A stretch of DNA of 64,000 nt, taken from NCBI GenBank assembly GCA_902557235.1, contig CACDZR010000001.1, positions 160,631 through 224,630 on the forward strand, read 5' to 3'. The notes beneath the pieces are model-generated. The model saw only the letters and a list, made by a program, of their open reading frames with translations, did not search any database and was not told the origin of the DNA. The stretch comes from an uncultured Pelagibacteraceae bacterium. Its GTDB lineage: Bacteria; Pseudomonadota; Alphaproteobacteria; Pelagibacterales; Pelagibacteraceae. A program made the position numbers and the translations under genes. How positions within the stretch are numbered: position 1 is the stretch's first letter; each line of letters starts with the position of its first letter. This document shows, piece after piece, positions 23,809-31,549 of the stretch.

Positions 23809-24021
23809 ATGATGAAAAATTTAACTAATTCTCTTAAACAAAAACTTACTTCGAAATATACAGTTTCTGACATACCACAAATCTCCTCTAGAAGTACAGA
23901 TATTAACGTTCTTTTGAACAGAGTAAAATCTGACAAAAAAGAAGAAATTAGAAAAAAGTTTTATTTTTCTGCTGCTGCTTCTGCAGGATTAATTTTATTT
24001 GGTTTAGTTGTTTTTAGCTAA
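23809..24021 (+). CDS. small single-helix membrane protein, paralog 2
   Basis: A 70-aa protein of unknown family with the same plan as its 76-aa upstream neighbour: a polar N-terminus, the motif 'ISSRSTDINVLLNRVKSDKKEEIRKK', and a single C-terminal helix ('FSAAASAGLILFGLVVFS'). The helix is of different composition (alanine-rich) while the linker motif is kept, which points to selection on the cytoplasmic motif. It starts 40 bases after the first paralog's stop. The start could be ATG 23809 or the next ATG codon 3 bases on. No named domain recognised. Confidence 0.7.
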   Translation: MMKNLTNSLKQKLTSKYTVSDIPQISSRSTDINVLLNRVKSDKKEEIRKKFYFSAAASAGLILFGLVVFS

Positions 24022-24069
24022 AACCAAACATTTAATCAAAAATCACATGAATTTAATGATTAATAATTA

Positions 24070-24097
24070 TTGAATCAAAATTTATAAATATTATAAA
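24070..24097 (+). promoter_or_regulatory. candidate promoter of the tRNA gene
   Basis: TTGAAT (24070-24075) and TATAAA (24092-24097) with a 16-base spacer, ending 15 bases before the first base of the tRNA. The position suits a tRNA promoter; the boxes are only near-consensus. Confidence 0.4.
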
Positions 24098-24112
24098 TCA
24101 ACAAAGTAAAAA

Positions 24113-24189
24113 GGCGGGGTAGCTCAGTTGGTTAGAGCGCGGGACTCATAAGCCCGAGGTCAGTGGTTCGATCCCACTTCCCGCTACCA
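24113..24189 (+). tRNA. tRNA with CAU anticodon, probably elongator tRNA-Met
   Basis: A 77-base cloverleaf with encoded CCA. Acceptor GGCGGGG pairs with TCCCGCT (G-U at both ends), D-arm GCTC/GAGC, anticodon loop CTCATAA, T-arm AGTGG-TTCGATC-CCACT, discriminator A. The D-stem and paired 1-72 position are of elongator type rather than initiator. CAU could also be tRNA-Ile2 after lysidine modification, which the sequence cannot exclude. The anticodon stem CGGGA/GCCCG leaves an A31-G39 mismatch next to the loop. The rfbA stop codon starts at the very next base on the other strand. Confidence 0.93.
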
Positions 24190-25059
24190 TTATTTAGTTA
24201 GTTTTCTCAAATAATTTGAATACTCACAATTTCCATAAAAATTAATTGCTTTAATTATTTGATTATTTGAAATCCATTTATTATTTAAGGCGATTTCCTC
24301 AAGGCATGCAATTTTAAATCCTTGTCTATTTTCAATAGCGGATACAAATGCAGATGTTTTATAAAAGTCTTCTATAGAACCCGTATCTAACCAAGCTCCA
24401 CCTCTCCCAATTATATCTGCACTCAACTGTTTTTTTGATTTATAAAAATTTAATAAATCAACAATTTCTACCTCACCTCTTTTTGATGGCTTAAGTTTTT
24501 TTGCTAATTCAACTACTTTATTATCAAAAAAGTATAATCCCGTAATTGCTAAATCTGACAAGAATTTTTTTGGTTTTTCTTTTATTGATAAGATTTTATT
24601 TTTTTTATCTACTTTTGCCACCCCAAATGCTTCAGGGTGTTGAACCTTATGCAATACCACTCTAGCACCTTTTTTTAATTTTGTATTTTCTTGAAGTTTT
24701 GAAGTAAGATTTTGACCATAAAAAAAATTATCTCCCAAGATCATTGCAACGTTATCTTTGCCAATAAATTTTTCCCCAATTACAAAAGCATCAGGTAACC
24801 CCCTTGGTTTATCTTGTTCAAGATAAGTTATTTTTATTCCCAAATTATTTCCATTTGGAATAAGTTTTTTATATTGATACAATTGTCCTTTATTAACAAT
24901 AATTAAAATGTCTTTTATTCCTGCAAGCATTAAGATTGATAGAGGATAAAAAATTAAAGGTTTATCATAAATTGGAAGAAGTTGTTTGTTAACCGCTTTT
25001 GTTAATGGACTCATCCTAGTACCCTTGCCACCAGCTAAAATAATTCCTTTTTTAATCAT
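24190..25059 (-). CDS. rfbA: glucose-1-phosphate thymidylyltransferase
   Basis: A 289-aa nucleotidyltransferase making dTDP-glucose from dTTP and glucose-1-phosphate, the first step to deoxysugars for surface polysaccharide. It has the N-terminal nucleotide loop 'GIILAGGKGTRMSPLTKAVNKQLLPIYDKP', 'LGDNFFYGQNL', 'HPEAFGVAKVD' and 'AITGLYFFDNKV'. The length is standard. Its stop codon abuts the 3' end of the tRNA with no gap. It overlaps rfbB by 4 bases, giving an rfbBA operon. rfbC and rfbD are not in the window, so the product sugar need not be rhamnose. Confidence 0.95.
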   Translation of the reverse strand: MIKKGIILAGGKGTRMSPLTKAVNKQLLPIYDKPLIFYPLSILMLAGIKDILIIVNKGQLYQYKKLIPNGNNLGIKITYLEQDKPRGLPDAFVIGEKFIGKDNVAMILGDNFFYGQNLTSKLQENTKLKKGARVVLHKVQHPEAFGVAKVDKKNKILSIKEKPKKFLSDLAITGLYFFDNKVVELAKKLKPSKRGEVEIVDLLNFYKSKKQLSADIIGRGGAWLDTGSIEDFYKTSAFVSAIENRQGFKIACLEEIALNNKWISNNQIIKAINFYGNCEYSNYLRKLTK

Positions 25060-26069
25060 GATTTCCCTAATCTTTTAACAATATCTTTTTTTGACAAGTT
25101 TTTGTAGTACGTTTTATTTTTAGTATACCACTCAAATGTTAATTTAATCCCCTCTGAAAAATTAACTTTTGGTTTCCAACCAAGTTTTTTAATAATTTTA
25201 TTGCTGTTTAAAGCATACCTAATATCATGTCCTGGACGATCTTTAACGAAATTTATTTTTACATTTTTTCCAATTTTTACTAACTTTTTTGAAATAGCTA
25301 ATAGTTGTGAACACACTTGTAAGTTATTCAAATTTTTATTTGAACCAATATTATAAAATTCTCCAATTTTGCCTTTTAAAAATACTTTTATTAAAGCTTC
25401 ACAATGATCTTTTACAAAAATCCATTCTCTTGAATTTGTGCCTTTCCCATAAATTGGTAAGGGTTTATTATTTAAAATGTTGTAAATTAATTTTGGTATT
25501 AATTTTTCAGGATGTTGTTTTGGCCCATAATTATTTGAACAATTAGTTACAATAGCTGGAATTTTATAAGTTCTAACATATGATCTGACTAAGTGATCTG
25601 AGGCTGCTTTGCTCGCAGCGTAAGGTGAACTAGGATTATAAGGAAAATTTTCATTTGAACGGCCTTTTAAAATATCACCATAAACTTCATCAGTAGAAAT
25701 ATGAATTAATTTACACTTATATTTTCTAGCAAATTTTTTAAAACACTCTAATAAATTATATACATCAACAATATTACTATCAATAAAGTTAGCTGGATTA
25801 TCTATAGATCTATCTACATGAGTTTCAGCAGCAAGATTAAAAATGCAGGAAGGCTTATATTTATTTAATATTTTATTGAATTTTTTATCCCCTATGCTGC
25901 ATTTTATAAACTTATAGTTTTTAAAAGATTTTAATTTTCTTACATTATAGAAATTTGATGAATAAGTGACTTTATCAATATTTATAACAAAATATTTTTT
26001 TTTTATTAATAACTCAATTAAATTACTTCCTATAAATCCTAACCCGCCAGTTACAATTATTTTTTTCAT
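25056..26069 (-). CDS. rfbB: dTDP-glucose 4,6-dehydratase
   Basis: A 337-aa extended short-chain dehydrogenase converting dTDP-glucose to dTDP-4-keto-6-deoxyglucose. Visible are the NAD loop 'VTGGLGFIGSNLIELL', 'NLAAETHVDRSIDNPANFIDSN', the catalytic 'ISTDEVYGDI' and the YxxxK pair in 'SPYAASKAASDHLVRSY', then 'NCSNNYGPKQHPEKLIP' and 'GRPGHDIRYAL'-like 'DRPGHDIRYALNSN'. The C-terminus is lysine-rich like the other island genes. It is divergent from the glycosyltransferase gene and precedes rfbA with a 4-base overlap. Together they supply an activated deoxyhexose intermediate. Confidence 0.95.
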   Translation of the reverse strand: MKKIIVTGGLGFIGSNLIELLIKKKYFVINIDKVTYSSNFYNVRKLKSFKNYKFIKCSIGDKKFNKILNKYKPSCIFNLAAETHVDRSIDNPANFIDSNIVDVYNLLECFKKFARKYKCKLIHISTDEVYGDILKGRSNENFPYNPSSPYAASKAASDHLVRSYVRTYKIPAIVTNCSNNYGPKQHPEKLIPKLIYNILNNKPLPIYGKGTNSREWIFVKDHCEALIKVFLKGKIGEFYNIGSNKNLNNLQVCSQLLAISKKLVKIGKNVKINFVKDRPGHDIRYALNSNKIIKKLGWKPKVNFSEGIKLTFEWYTKNKTYYKNLSKKDIVKRLGKS

Positions 26070-26127
26070 TGATTATTTTATTTTTACATTAGCAAAAAGT
26101 ATTAGTATAGTTGATTACACCGATCAT

Positions 26128-27018
26128 ATGTCAATATCTAGGCAAAATTTAACAGTAATTATTGTAAGCTTTATGAGTGAAAATGTGATTCATGACTGTA
26201 TTAGCTCTATACCCAAAGATGTCAAAGTTATTGTAGTTGATAATTCAAACAATAAAACTTTTAAAGATGAAATTGAAAAAAAATATAACAATGTTCGTTG
26301 CATATTATCTGAGAATAATATTGGCATGGGTGCAGGTAATAATTATGGATTAAGTGAAATTGATACTGATTATGGATTTATTCTTAATCCTGATGTTGTA
26401 TTAAGAAATGATACAATTGATGAAATCATACTTGCCTCTAATAAAATTAATGCATTTTCTATAATTTCTCCAATTATGGAAGAAGAAAATTATCCAAACT
26501 ACAAGATAAATAAAGATGATAATTATATAAATAAAAAAGATGAACCTTTTAAAGTAGAGAGTGTTGATGGATTTGCAATGTTATTAAATATTTCGAGATT
26601 AAAAAGATTAAAAAATTTTAGAGATAAAAAATTTTTTGATGAAAATATTTTTCTTTATTTAGAAAACGATGATTTATGTAAAAGAGTAATCGAAAATAAT
26701 GAGGACATTTATATCGTACCAAAATCGAAAATTAAACATCTTGGCGCAAAAGGGGTTAATGAAAAATATAAATATGAAATAGAATTATCAAGAAATTGGC
26801 ATTGGGTTTGGTCAAAATTTTATTATAATAAAAAACACTATGGTTTTTTAAAAGCATATATAAAAGTGTTTCCAATATTTATATCAGCAACTTTAAAATT
26901 ACTTTTTTATTTTTTTATAAATAAAAAAAAAAAAGAAATATACTTATTTAGAGTATTGGGATTTGTAAATGCAGCAATAGGAAAAAAATCTTTTTACAGG
27001 CCTAAAATTGATTATTAA
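26128..27018 (+). CDS. family 2 glycosyltransferase
   Basis: A 296-aa GT-A fold glycosyltransferase, probably adding a sugar to a surface glycan at the inner face of the membrane. It starts with 'NLTVIIVSFMSENVIHDCISSIP', followed by 'VVDNSNN', 'NNIGMGAGNNYGL' and the metal-binding 'FILNPDVVL' (DxD-like position NPD). The acceptor part has 'FFDENIFLYLENDDLCKRV'. A hydrophobic C-terminal stretch ('IFISATLKLLFYFFI') may tether it to the membrane. The track starts at 25966, but that part overlaps rfbB antisense; ATG 26128 begins the family match. It resembles WbbL-type rhamnosyltransferases, though specificity is unknown. Confidence 0.87.
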   Translation: MSISRQNLTVIIVSFMSENVIHDCISSIPKDVKVIVVDNSNNKTFKDEIEKKYNNVRCILSENNIGMGAGNNYGLSEIDTDYGFILNPDVVLRNDTIDEIILASNKINAFSIISPIMEEENYPNYKINKDDNYINKKDEPFKVESVDGFAMLLNISRLKRLKNFRDKKFFDENIFLYLENDDLCKRVIENNEDIYIVPKSKIKHLGAKGVNEKYKYEIELSRNWHWVWSKFYYNKKHYGFLKAYIKVFPIFISATLKLLFYFFINKKKKEIYLFRVLGFVNAAIGKKSFYRPKIDY

Positions 27019-27542
27019 TGACCGGGAAATTCTATCAAGTTTTCTACTTTATAGTTTTTGGAAATTAGATTATCAGAACCTTTAAGATCAAATAAATTTA
27101 TTACAAAAATAAAACCAGCAACTTCCCCTTTTGAAATTTTAATTAATTTAGCTGCTGCCTCAGCTGTTCCACCAGTAGCGATTAAATCATCTATAATCAA
27201 AACTTTATCACCCTCATCTATAGAGTCTTTATGCACCTCAATTGTTGCTGATCCATATTCTAACTCAAAGTCAACAGAGTGTACATCTGACGGTAACTTG
27301 TTTTTTTTTCGTAACAAAATAAATGGTTTATTTAATATATAGGAAACTGCAGAAGCAAATACGAAACCTCTCGACTCAATAGCAGCAATTTTTGTAAAAT
27401 TAAACTTCTTTGATCTTTGAACAATTTGATCAATACTCTCTTTAAAAGCATTTTCATTTTTTATTAAAGTTGTGATATCTCGAAAAAGTATACCTTTTTT
27501 TGGATAGTCAGGTATTGATCTTATATATTTTTTCAGTTCCAT
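27015..27542 (-). CDS. apt: adenine phosphoribosyltransferase
   Basis: A 175-aa phosphoribosyltransferase converting adenine and PRPP to AMP. Key parts are 'IRSIPDYPKKGILFRDITTLI', 'AIESRGFVFASAVSYIL', the flexible loop with 'SATIEVHKDSI' and the PRPP loop 'VLIIDDLIATGGTAEAAAKLI'. It is a housekeeping gene inside the surface-sugar region. Adenine is released by MtnP, encoded 3.6 kb away on the plus strand, so Apt completes adenine salvage from methylthioadenosine. It overlaps the glycosyltransferase gene by 4 bases in convergent orientation. Length and motifs are fully standard. Confidence 0.96.
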   Translation of the reverse strand: MELKKYIRSIPDYPKKGILFRDITTLIKNENAFKESIDQIVQRSKKFNFTKIAAIESRGFVFASAVSYILNKPFILLRKKNKLPSDVHSVDFELEYGSATIEVHKDSIDEGDKVLIIDDLIATGGTAEAAAKLIKISKGEVAGFIFVINLFDLKGSDNLISKNYKVENLIEFPGH

Positions 27543-27569
27543 AAATTTAATCTTAATAATATTTATTTC

Positions 27570-28379
27570 TTAATTAAACAATTTTTTACTCAATTTTATA
27601 CATTCTTTTTTAAGTTGGGCGATATTAATATTAATGTCTATTTTTTTTTTAAGCTTAGAATTATTTAAATAAAAGGATTGATTTTTTTTGTTATTATTAA
27701 GCTTAATAACTTTATATTTTTTTTTATTTTTAATCGAATTTAAAAGCCAATTATTTAATTCTTTCAAGTAAACCTTTTTTCCCATTGAAACATTAAAAGT
27801 TCCAAATACTCTTTTTTTGATGATAGAATTGATTATCTTAGAGAACGTATTTATATCAATAAAATCTTTGAACTCATTTTTATTCAAAATTAATTCTTTT
27901 TTTTCAACTTTGCTAATCAAATAATCAAGATAAGTATTATGAATTTTTCTAGGGTTATATTTTTTAAAACCAATTATATTGGAAATTCTTAAAATAATAT
28001 TTTTATTTCCCTTAATCTTTAAAATTTTTTTTTCAGTTATGTATTTATTTTTTTCATAATTATTTGAACACTTTATTTTTGAGTTCTCATAAATATTTGC
28101 CTTAGGTTTATAAATTTTTCTTGAACTAAAGAAAATAAAATTGGTATCTTTATTAAGTTTTTTTACTATTTTTAAATCAATATCATTATTTATAGAATAG
28201 ACTTTTTTTACATAATTTTTATTAATCGAACAATTAATTATATAATCAAATTTATTGAGATTTTTTAAAGATTTTGAATTAAAGCTTTTAATTTTTACAA
28301 TGTGTTTATTTTTTAAAAATGTATATAAATTAGTTCCAATGAAACTATTTTTGCCAAAAATTAAAATTTTTTTTTTCAA
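27570..28379 (-). CDS. NAD-dependent epimerase/dehydratase (RmlD/SDR-like), very AT-rich
   Basis: A 269-aa extended-SDR protein. The N-terminal dinucleotide site is 'KILIFGKNSFIGTNLYTFL', followed by 'IINCSIN', a serine strand 'FIFFSSRKIY', and a possible YxxxK pair in 'NNYEKNKYITEKK'. The later 'LRISNIIGFKKYNPRK' matches the epimerase middle region. It could be a dTDP-4-keto-6-deoxyglucose reductase or epimerase acting after RfbAB, or another sugar-nucleotide enzyme. Lysine, asparagine and isoleucine dominate to an extreme degree, unlike the flanking housekeeping genes. That composition points to rapid drift or transfer within the island. Confidence 0.72.
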   Translation of the reverse strand: MKKKILIFGKNSFIGTNLYTFLKNKHIVKIKSFNSKSLKNLNKFDYIINCSINKNYVKKVYSINNDIDLKIVKKLNKDTNFIFFSSRKIYKPKANIYENSKIKCSNNYEKNKYITEKKILKIKGNKNIILRISNIIGFKKYNPRKIHNTYLDYLISKVEKKELILNKNEFKDFIDINTFSKIINSIIKKRVFGTFNVSMGKKVYLKELNNWLLNSIKNKKKYKVIKLNNNKKNQSFYLNNSKLKKKIDININIAQLKKECIKLSKKLFN

Positions 28380-28426
28380 TTAATGTGTTTTAAAAAATTA
28401 ATTATCATTAACTTATAATATTTGAG

Positions 28427-29209
28427 ATGAAATTGTCTATAATAATACCAGTTTATAATAGCTCTAAAATTTTAGAGAAACTTATAACTGAGATTAATTC
28501 TAACCTATCTAATAAATTTGAAAAAGATTATGAGATAATTTTGGTAAATGACTCCAGTAAAGATAATAGCTGGGCTGTGATTAAAAAAATTTCAAGAGAG
28601 TTTGATTTTGTAAAAGGAATAGATTTAAATAATAATGTGGGACAACATGGAGCTGTTTTTGTAGGGTTAAAGCACTCAATAGGAAATAAGATAATAATTA
28701 TGGATGATGATTTACAACATCCACCTAAAAGTTTAATAGCTATTTACGAGCAATTAGATTTATATGATGCTTGTTACACCCTTTATTTAAAAAGAAAACA
28801 TGTTTATTGGAAAATATTAGTCAGCACACTAAACAATTTTTTTTCAAGCTTTATTTTTGATAAACCATTTAAAATTTATACTTCTTCAATGAAAGGAATA
28901 AGAAGTGATATAAAAGATAGATTTATTGATCATAATCCAAAGATACCATTTATTGATAGTTTAATTTTAAAAGAAGCTAAAAATATAACTAACATAAGGG
29001 TTAATCACCAAGAAAGATTTGAGGGAAAAAGTAATTACGATATTAAAAAATTATTTGTTTTATGGTTTGACATGATTGAAAATTATCATTTTTATCCATT
29101 TAGATTTGGATCTTTAATAGGGTTATTTTCATTTTGTATTGTCAAATTTTTACGAATCTTTAATAGTAAAAAAAGTTTTTCTTTTAAGATTAAGGAAAAA
29201 ACTTTCTAA
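28427..29209 (+). CDS. family 2 glycosyltransferase (DPM1/GtrB-like)
   Basis: A 260-aa GT-A glycosyltransferase starting 'MKLSIIIPVYNSSKILEKLI', with 'EIILVNDSSKDNSWAVI', 'NNVGQHGAVFVGLKHS' and the metal site 'IIIMDDDLQHPP'. This pattern is that of polyprenyl-phosphate sugar transferases such as GtrB and ArnC, which make lipid-linked sugars for flipping. These usually have two C-terminal helices; here only one weak hydrophobic stretch ('FGSLIGLFSFCIVKFL') follows. Possibly it is a shortened member. It is convergent with the GT39-like gene by 4 bases, and that enzyme class uses lipid-linked sugars as donor, which fits a donor-transferase pair. Confidence 0.85.
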   Translation: MKLSIIIPVYNSSKILEKLITEINSNLSNKFEKDYEIILVNDSSKDNSWAVIKKISREFDFVKGIDLNNNVGQHGAVFVGLKHSIGNKIIIMDDDLQHPPKSLIAIYEQLDLYDACYTLYLKRKHVYWKILVSTLNNFFSSFIFDKPFKIYTSSMKGIRSDIKDRFIDHNPKIPFIDSLILKEAKNITNIRVNHQERFEGKSNYDIKKLFVLWFDMIENYHFYPFRFGSLIGLFSFCIVKFLRIFNSKKSFSFKIKEKTF

Positions 29210-30633
29210 TTAATTTTTTTTAATTGGTATAGTTCTAGATGATTAAATATTATATTTGATTTAACTTTATAGTTATTTAGCTTATTAGGTTTAACGAATC
29301 TCTCATTTGTTATGTCAGTGAAATAAATCAACCATAAATTATCTGGTAATTCAGAGTTATTATTATAGTCAATATAAATTAAATCTTTATCAATTTTTTC
29401 AGAATACTTTTTAAGATAATTTTCATATACAAAATTAATGTTAATAGGGTTGTTTTCAACGTAGACAAATGAATAATTTGGATTGTCATTTTCAACAATA
29501 TATTCTAAAGATTTTCTAACCTCAGGTTTTGATGGATAAATGTTTGTATAGAATTGTTTAAAAGTATTTTCTGTAAAATGATTTAAAAAACTTGGAGCTA
29601 CTAATAAAAAAATAAAAACATATTTTTTATATTTATTTTCAAAATTCAAACTCAAACTGCTGATTAAATATAATATTGGTATTAAAACAAAAAATATATA
29701 TCTATCTATTAGTATTGGCTCAAAAACTAGGCTGTAAGTAATTGGAATCAAGTATGTTAAGAATAAAAAAATAATAAGAAATAGTTCTATATCAAATTTA
29801 CTTAAAATTTTATTTAATTGACTTAAAATTAAATAGAGTAGGATTATTAAATGTAATAATCCTAAAATTCTTGAACCAAAAAAAGAGGAAAAATAATAAT
29901 TAGTGAAAAAAGAAGCTTTAAATCCTGGTATCCAAGAAGGCGTGTGTGATATATTGTTCAAGTAAATTAAAATAAATAAAAGAGATGAAATTGAGGTGGA
30001 TAAAAATAATAAAAAATTATTTTTTGTAAAATTATTCTTAATTATCCATAGCAAGAAAATATAAAAATTCATAGATATTATTACGATAATTGAATAGGCA
30101 TGACTAAAAAGCATTAAAAGAGAAACTATAAAAACTAATAGATAACTAAAAAAATTTTTAAACTCTCTAATTTTTCCTTTATAAAAAATAAGGTTAAGTA
30201 AAATTATAGTTAATAAAAATGTCAGTGTATAAGAGCGTAGCTCAATACTATATCGAATATGATAAATGTTAATTGTTAATAAAATAATTCCCAGAATTGC
30301 ACTTTTGTATGTTTTGTTAGTTTTTATAAATTTGTAAAAATAAAAAATTGAAATAATGCTTAAAAATAAGCTCAAATATCTTGAATACTCTAAATTATAT
30401 CCAAAAATTTTATGAAAAAATTTTAATATGATTTCATAAGTGACTGTTAAGTTTGAATCAAAGACCAACTTTATAGTTTCAAAAAAATCTAAATGTGGAT
30501 TTGATAAATAAAAACTTACCATTTCATCTGACCAAAAATCATTAAAATTTGTGTTGAAACCTCTTATCAACAATCCAAATAAAATGATTAAAGTTACAAA
30601 TAAAGTTTCATGTTTAAAGGAATTTGTTTTCAT
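29206..30633 (-). CDS. multi-pass membrane glycosyltransferase (GT39/ArnT-like, GT-C fold)
   Basis: A 475-aa protein with about ten membrane helices and a C-terminal periplasmic part of roughly 100 residues. The first periplasmic loop carries the acidic pair 'FNDFWSDEMVSFYLSNPHLD', the usual GT-C catalytic site, followed by 'YLSLFLSIISIFYFYKFI'. Such enzymes move a sugar from polyprenyl phosphate to a glycan, lipid or protein on the periplasmic side. The lipid-linked donor could be made by the neighbouring GT2. Composition is strongly phenylalanine-, isoleucine-, asparagine- and lysine-rich, as in other island genes. Specificity is unknown. Confidence 0.8.
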   Translation of the reverse strand: MKTNSFKHETLFVTLIILFGLLIRGFNTNFNDFWSDEMVSFYLSNPHLDFFETIKLVFDSNLTVTYEIILKFFHKIFGYNLEYSRYLSLFLSIISIFYFYKFIKTNKTYKSAILGIILLTINIYHIRYSIELRSYTLTFLLTIILLNLIFYKGKIREFKNFFSYLLVFIVSLLMLFSHAYSIIVIISMNFYIFLLWIIKNNFTKNNFLLFLSTSISSLLFILIYLNNISHTPSWIPGFKASFFTNYYFSSFFGSRILGLLHLIILLYLILSQLNKILSKFDIELFLIIFLFLTYLIPITYSLVFEPILIDRYIFFVLIPILYLISSLSLNFENKYKKYVFIFLLVAPSFLNHFTENTFKQFYTNIYPSKPEVRKSLEYIVENDNPNYSFVYVENNPININFVYENYLKKYSEKIDKDLIYIDYNNNSELPDNLWLIYFTDITNERFVKPNKLNNYKVKSNIIFNHLELYQLKKIN

Positions 30634-30679
30634 GATTTAATATTGCTACTATAATATATTAAACTAAATTAATTATATC

Positions 30680-31549
30680 ATGTTAAATAAGTTAGCAATA
30701 ATTGGTGGTAGTGGTCTTTACGATGTTGAAGAATTCAAAAAAAGAGAATTAATTGATTTAAAAACTCCCTGGGGTAAACCGTCCGACCAGATTTTAAAAA
30801 CTAATTATAACAATAAAGAAGTTTATTTTTTACCAAGACATGGGAGAGGTCATTTTATTTCTCCCTCTAAAATAAACTTTAGAGCAAATATTGATGCTCT
30901 TAAACAGCTAGGTGTAACTGACATTGTATCAGTATCAGCAGTTGGATCTTTAAAAGAAGATTTACCTCCAGGAAAGTTTGTTATTGTTGATCAATTTATT
31001 GACAGAACATTTGCAAGAAAAAAAACATTTTTCGAAGATGAAATTGTTGCTCATGTTTCTATGGCTCATCCAACCTCAAGTGGTTTGATGAATGCGTGTG
31101 AGGAAGCAATTAAAAAGGAAAAAATCGATTATCAAAGAAATGGAATATACGTTGTAATGGAAGGACCTCAATTTTCGACCTTAGCAGAGTCAAATTTATA
31201 TAGATCTTGGAAAGCGGATGTAATTGGTATGACTAATATGCCAGAGGCAAAATTAGCTCGAGAAGCAGAGATAAGATATGCATCTGTCTCGATGGTCACA
31301 GACTATGATTGTTGGCACCCAGATCATGAAAACGTTGATGTTCAACAAGTTATAAAAGTTTTATTAGGTAATGCTGCTAAAGCAAAAAATATGATTAAAA
31401 ATTTAATAGAAAATTTCGAAGATCACATTGATCTTAATGATCCAACTAATAATTGTTTGGATGTAGCAATTATAACAGCACCTGAAAAAAGAACAAAAAA
31501 GACAATAGAAAAACTTAAAACTGTTGCTGGTAGAGTTTTAAATAAATGA
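30680..31549 (+). CDS. mtnP: 5'-methylthioadenosine phosphorylase
   Basis: A 289-aa nucleoside phosphorylase splitting methylthioadenosine (MTA) into adenine and 5-methylthioribose-1-phosphate. Motifs include 'AIIGGSGLYDVEEF', phosphate contacts in 'PRHGRGHFISPSKINFRAN', 'VSAVGSLKEDLPPG', 'EGPQFSTLAESNLYRSW', 'IGMTNMPEAKLAREAE' and the final 'DYDCWHPDHENV'. The asparagine-methionine-proline stretch matches MTAP rather than guanosine/inosine enzymes. It starts the mtnP-mtnA-aldolase-speDE operon and overlaps mtnA by 4 bases (ATGA). MTA is the by-product of the SpeDE enzyme encoded last in the same operon. Confidence 0.95.
   Translation: MLNKLAIIGGSGLYDVEEFKKRELIDLKTPWGKPSDQILKTNYNNKEVYFLPRHGRGHFISPSKINFRANIDALKQLGVTDIVSVSAVGSLKEDLPPGKFVIVDQFIDRTFARKKTFFEDEIVAHVSMAHPTSSGLMNACEEAIKKEKIDYQRNGIYVVMEGPQFSTLAESNLYRSWKADVIGMTNMPEAKLAREAEIRYASVSMVTDYDCWHPDHENVDVQQVIKVLLGNAAKAKNMIKNLIENFEDHIDLNDPTNNCLDVAIITAPEKRTKKTIEKLKTVAGRVLNK

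Noticed and set aside
24113-24189. Initiator tRNA-fMet identity
   Set aside because: Position 1 pairs with 72 (G-U) and the D-stem is GCTC/GAGC, which is elongator type; initiator tRNAs lack the 1-72 pair.
25966-26127. N-terminal extension of the glycosyltransferase ORF
   Set aside because: This part is antisense to the rfbB N-terminus and has no family similarity; the family match starts at ATG 26128.
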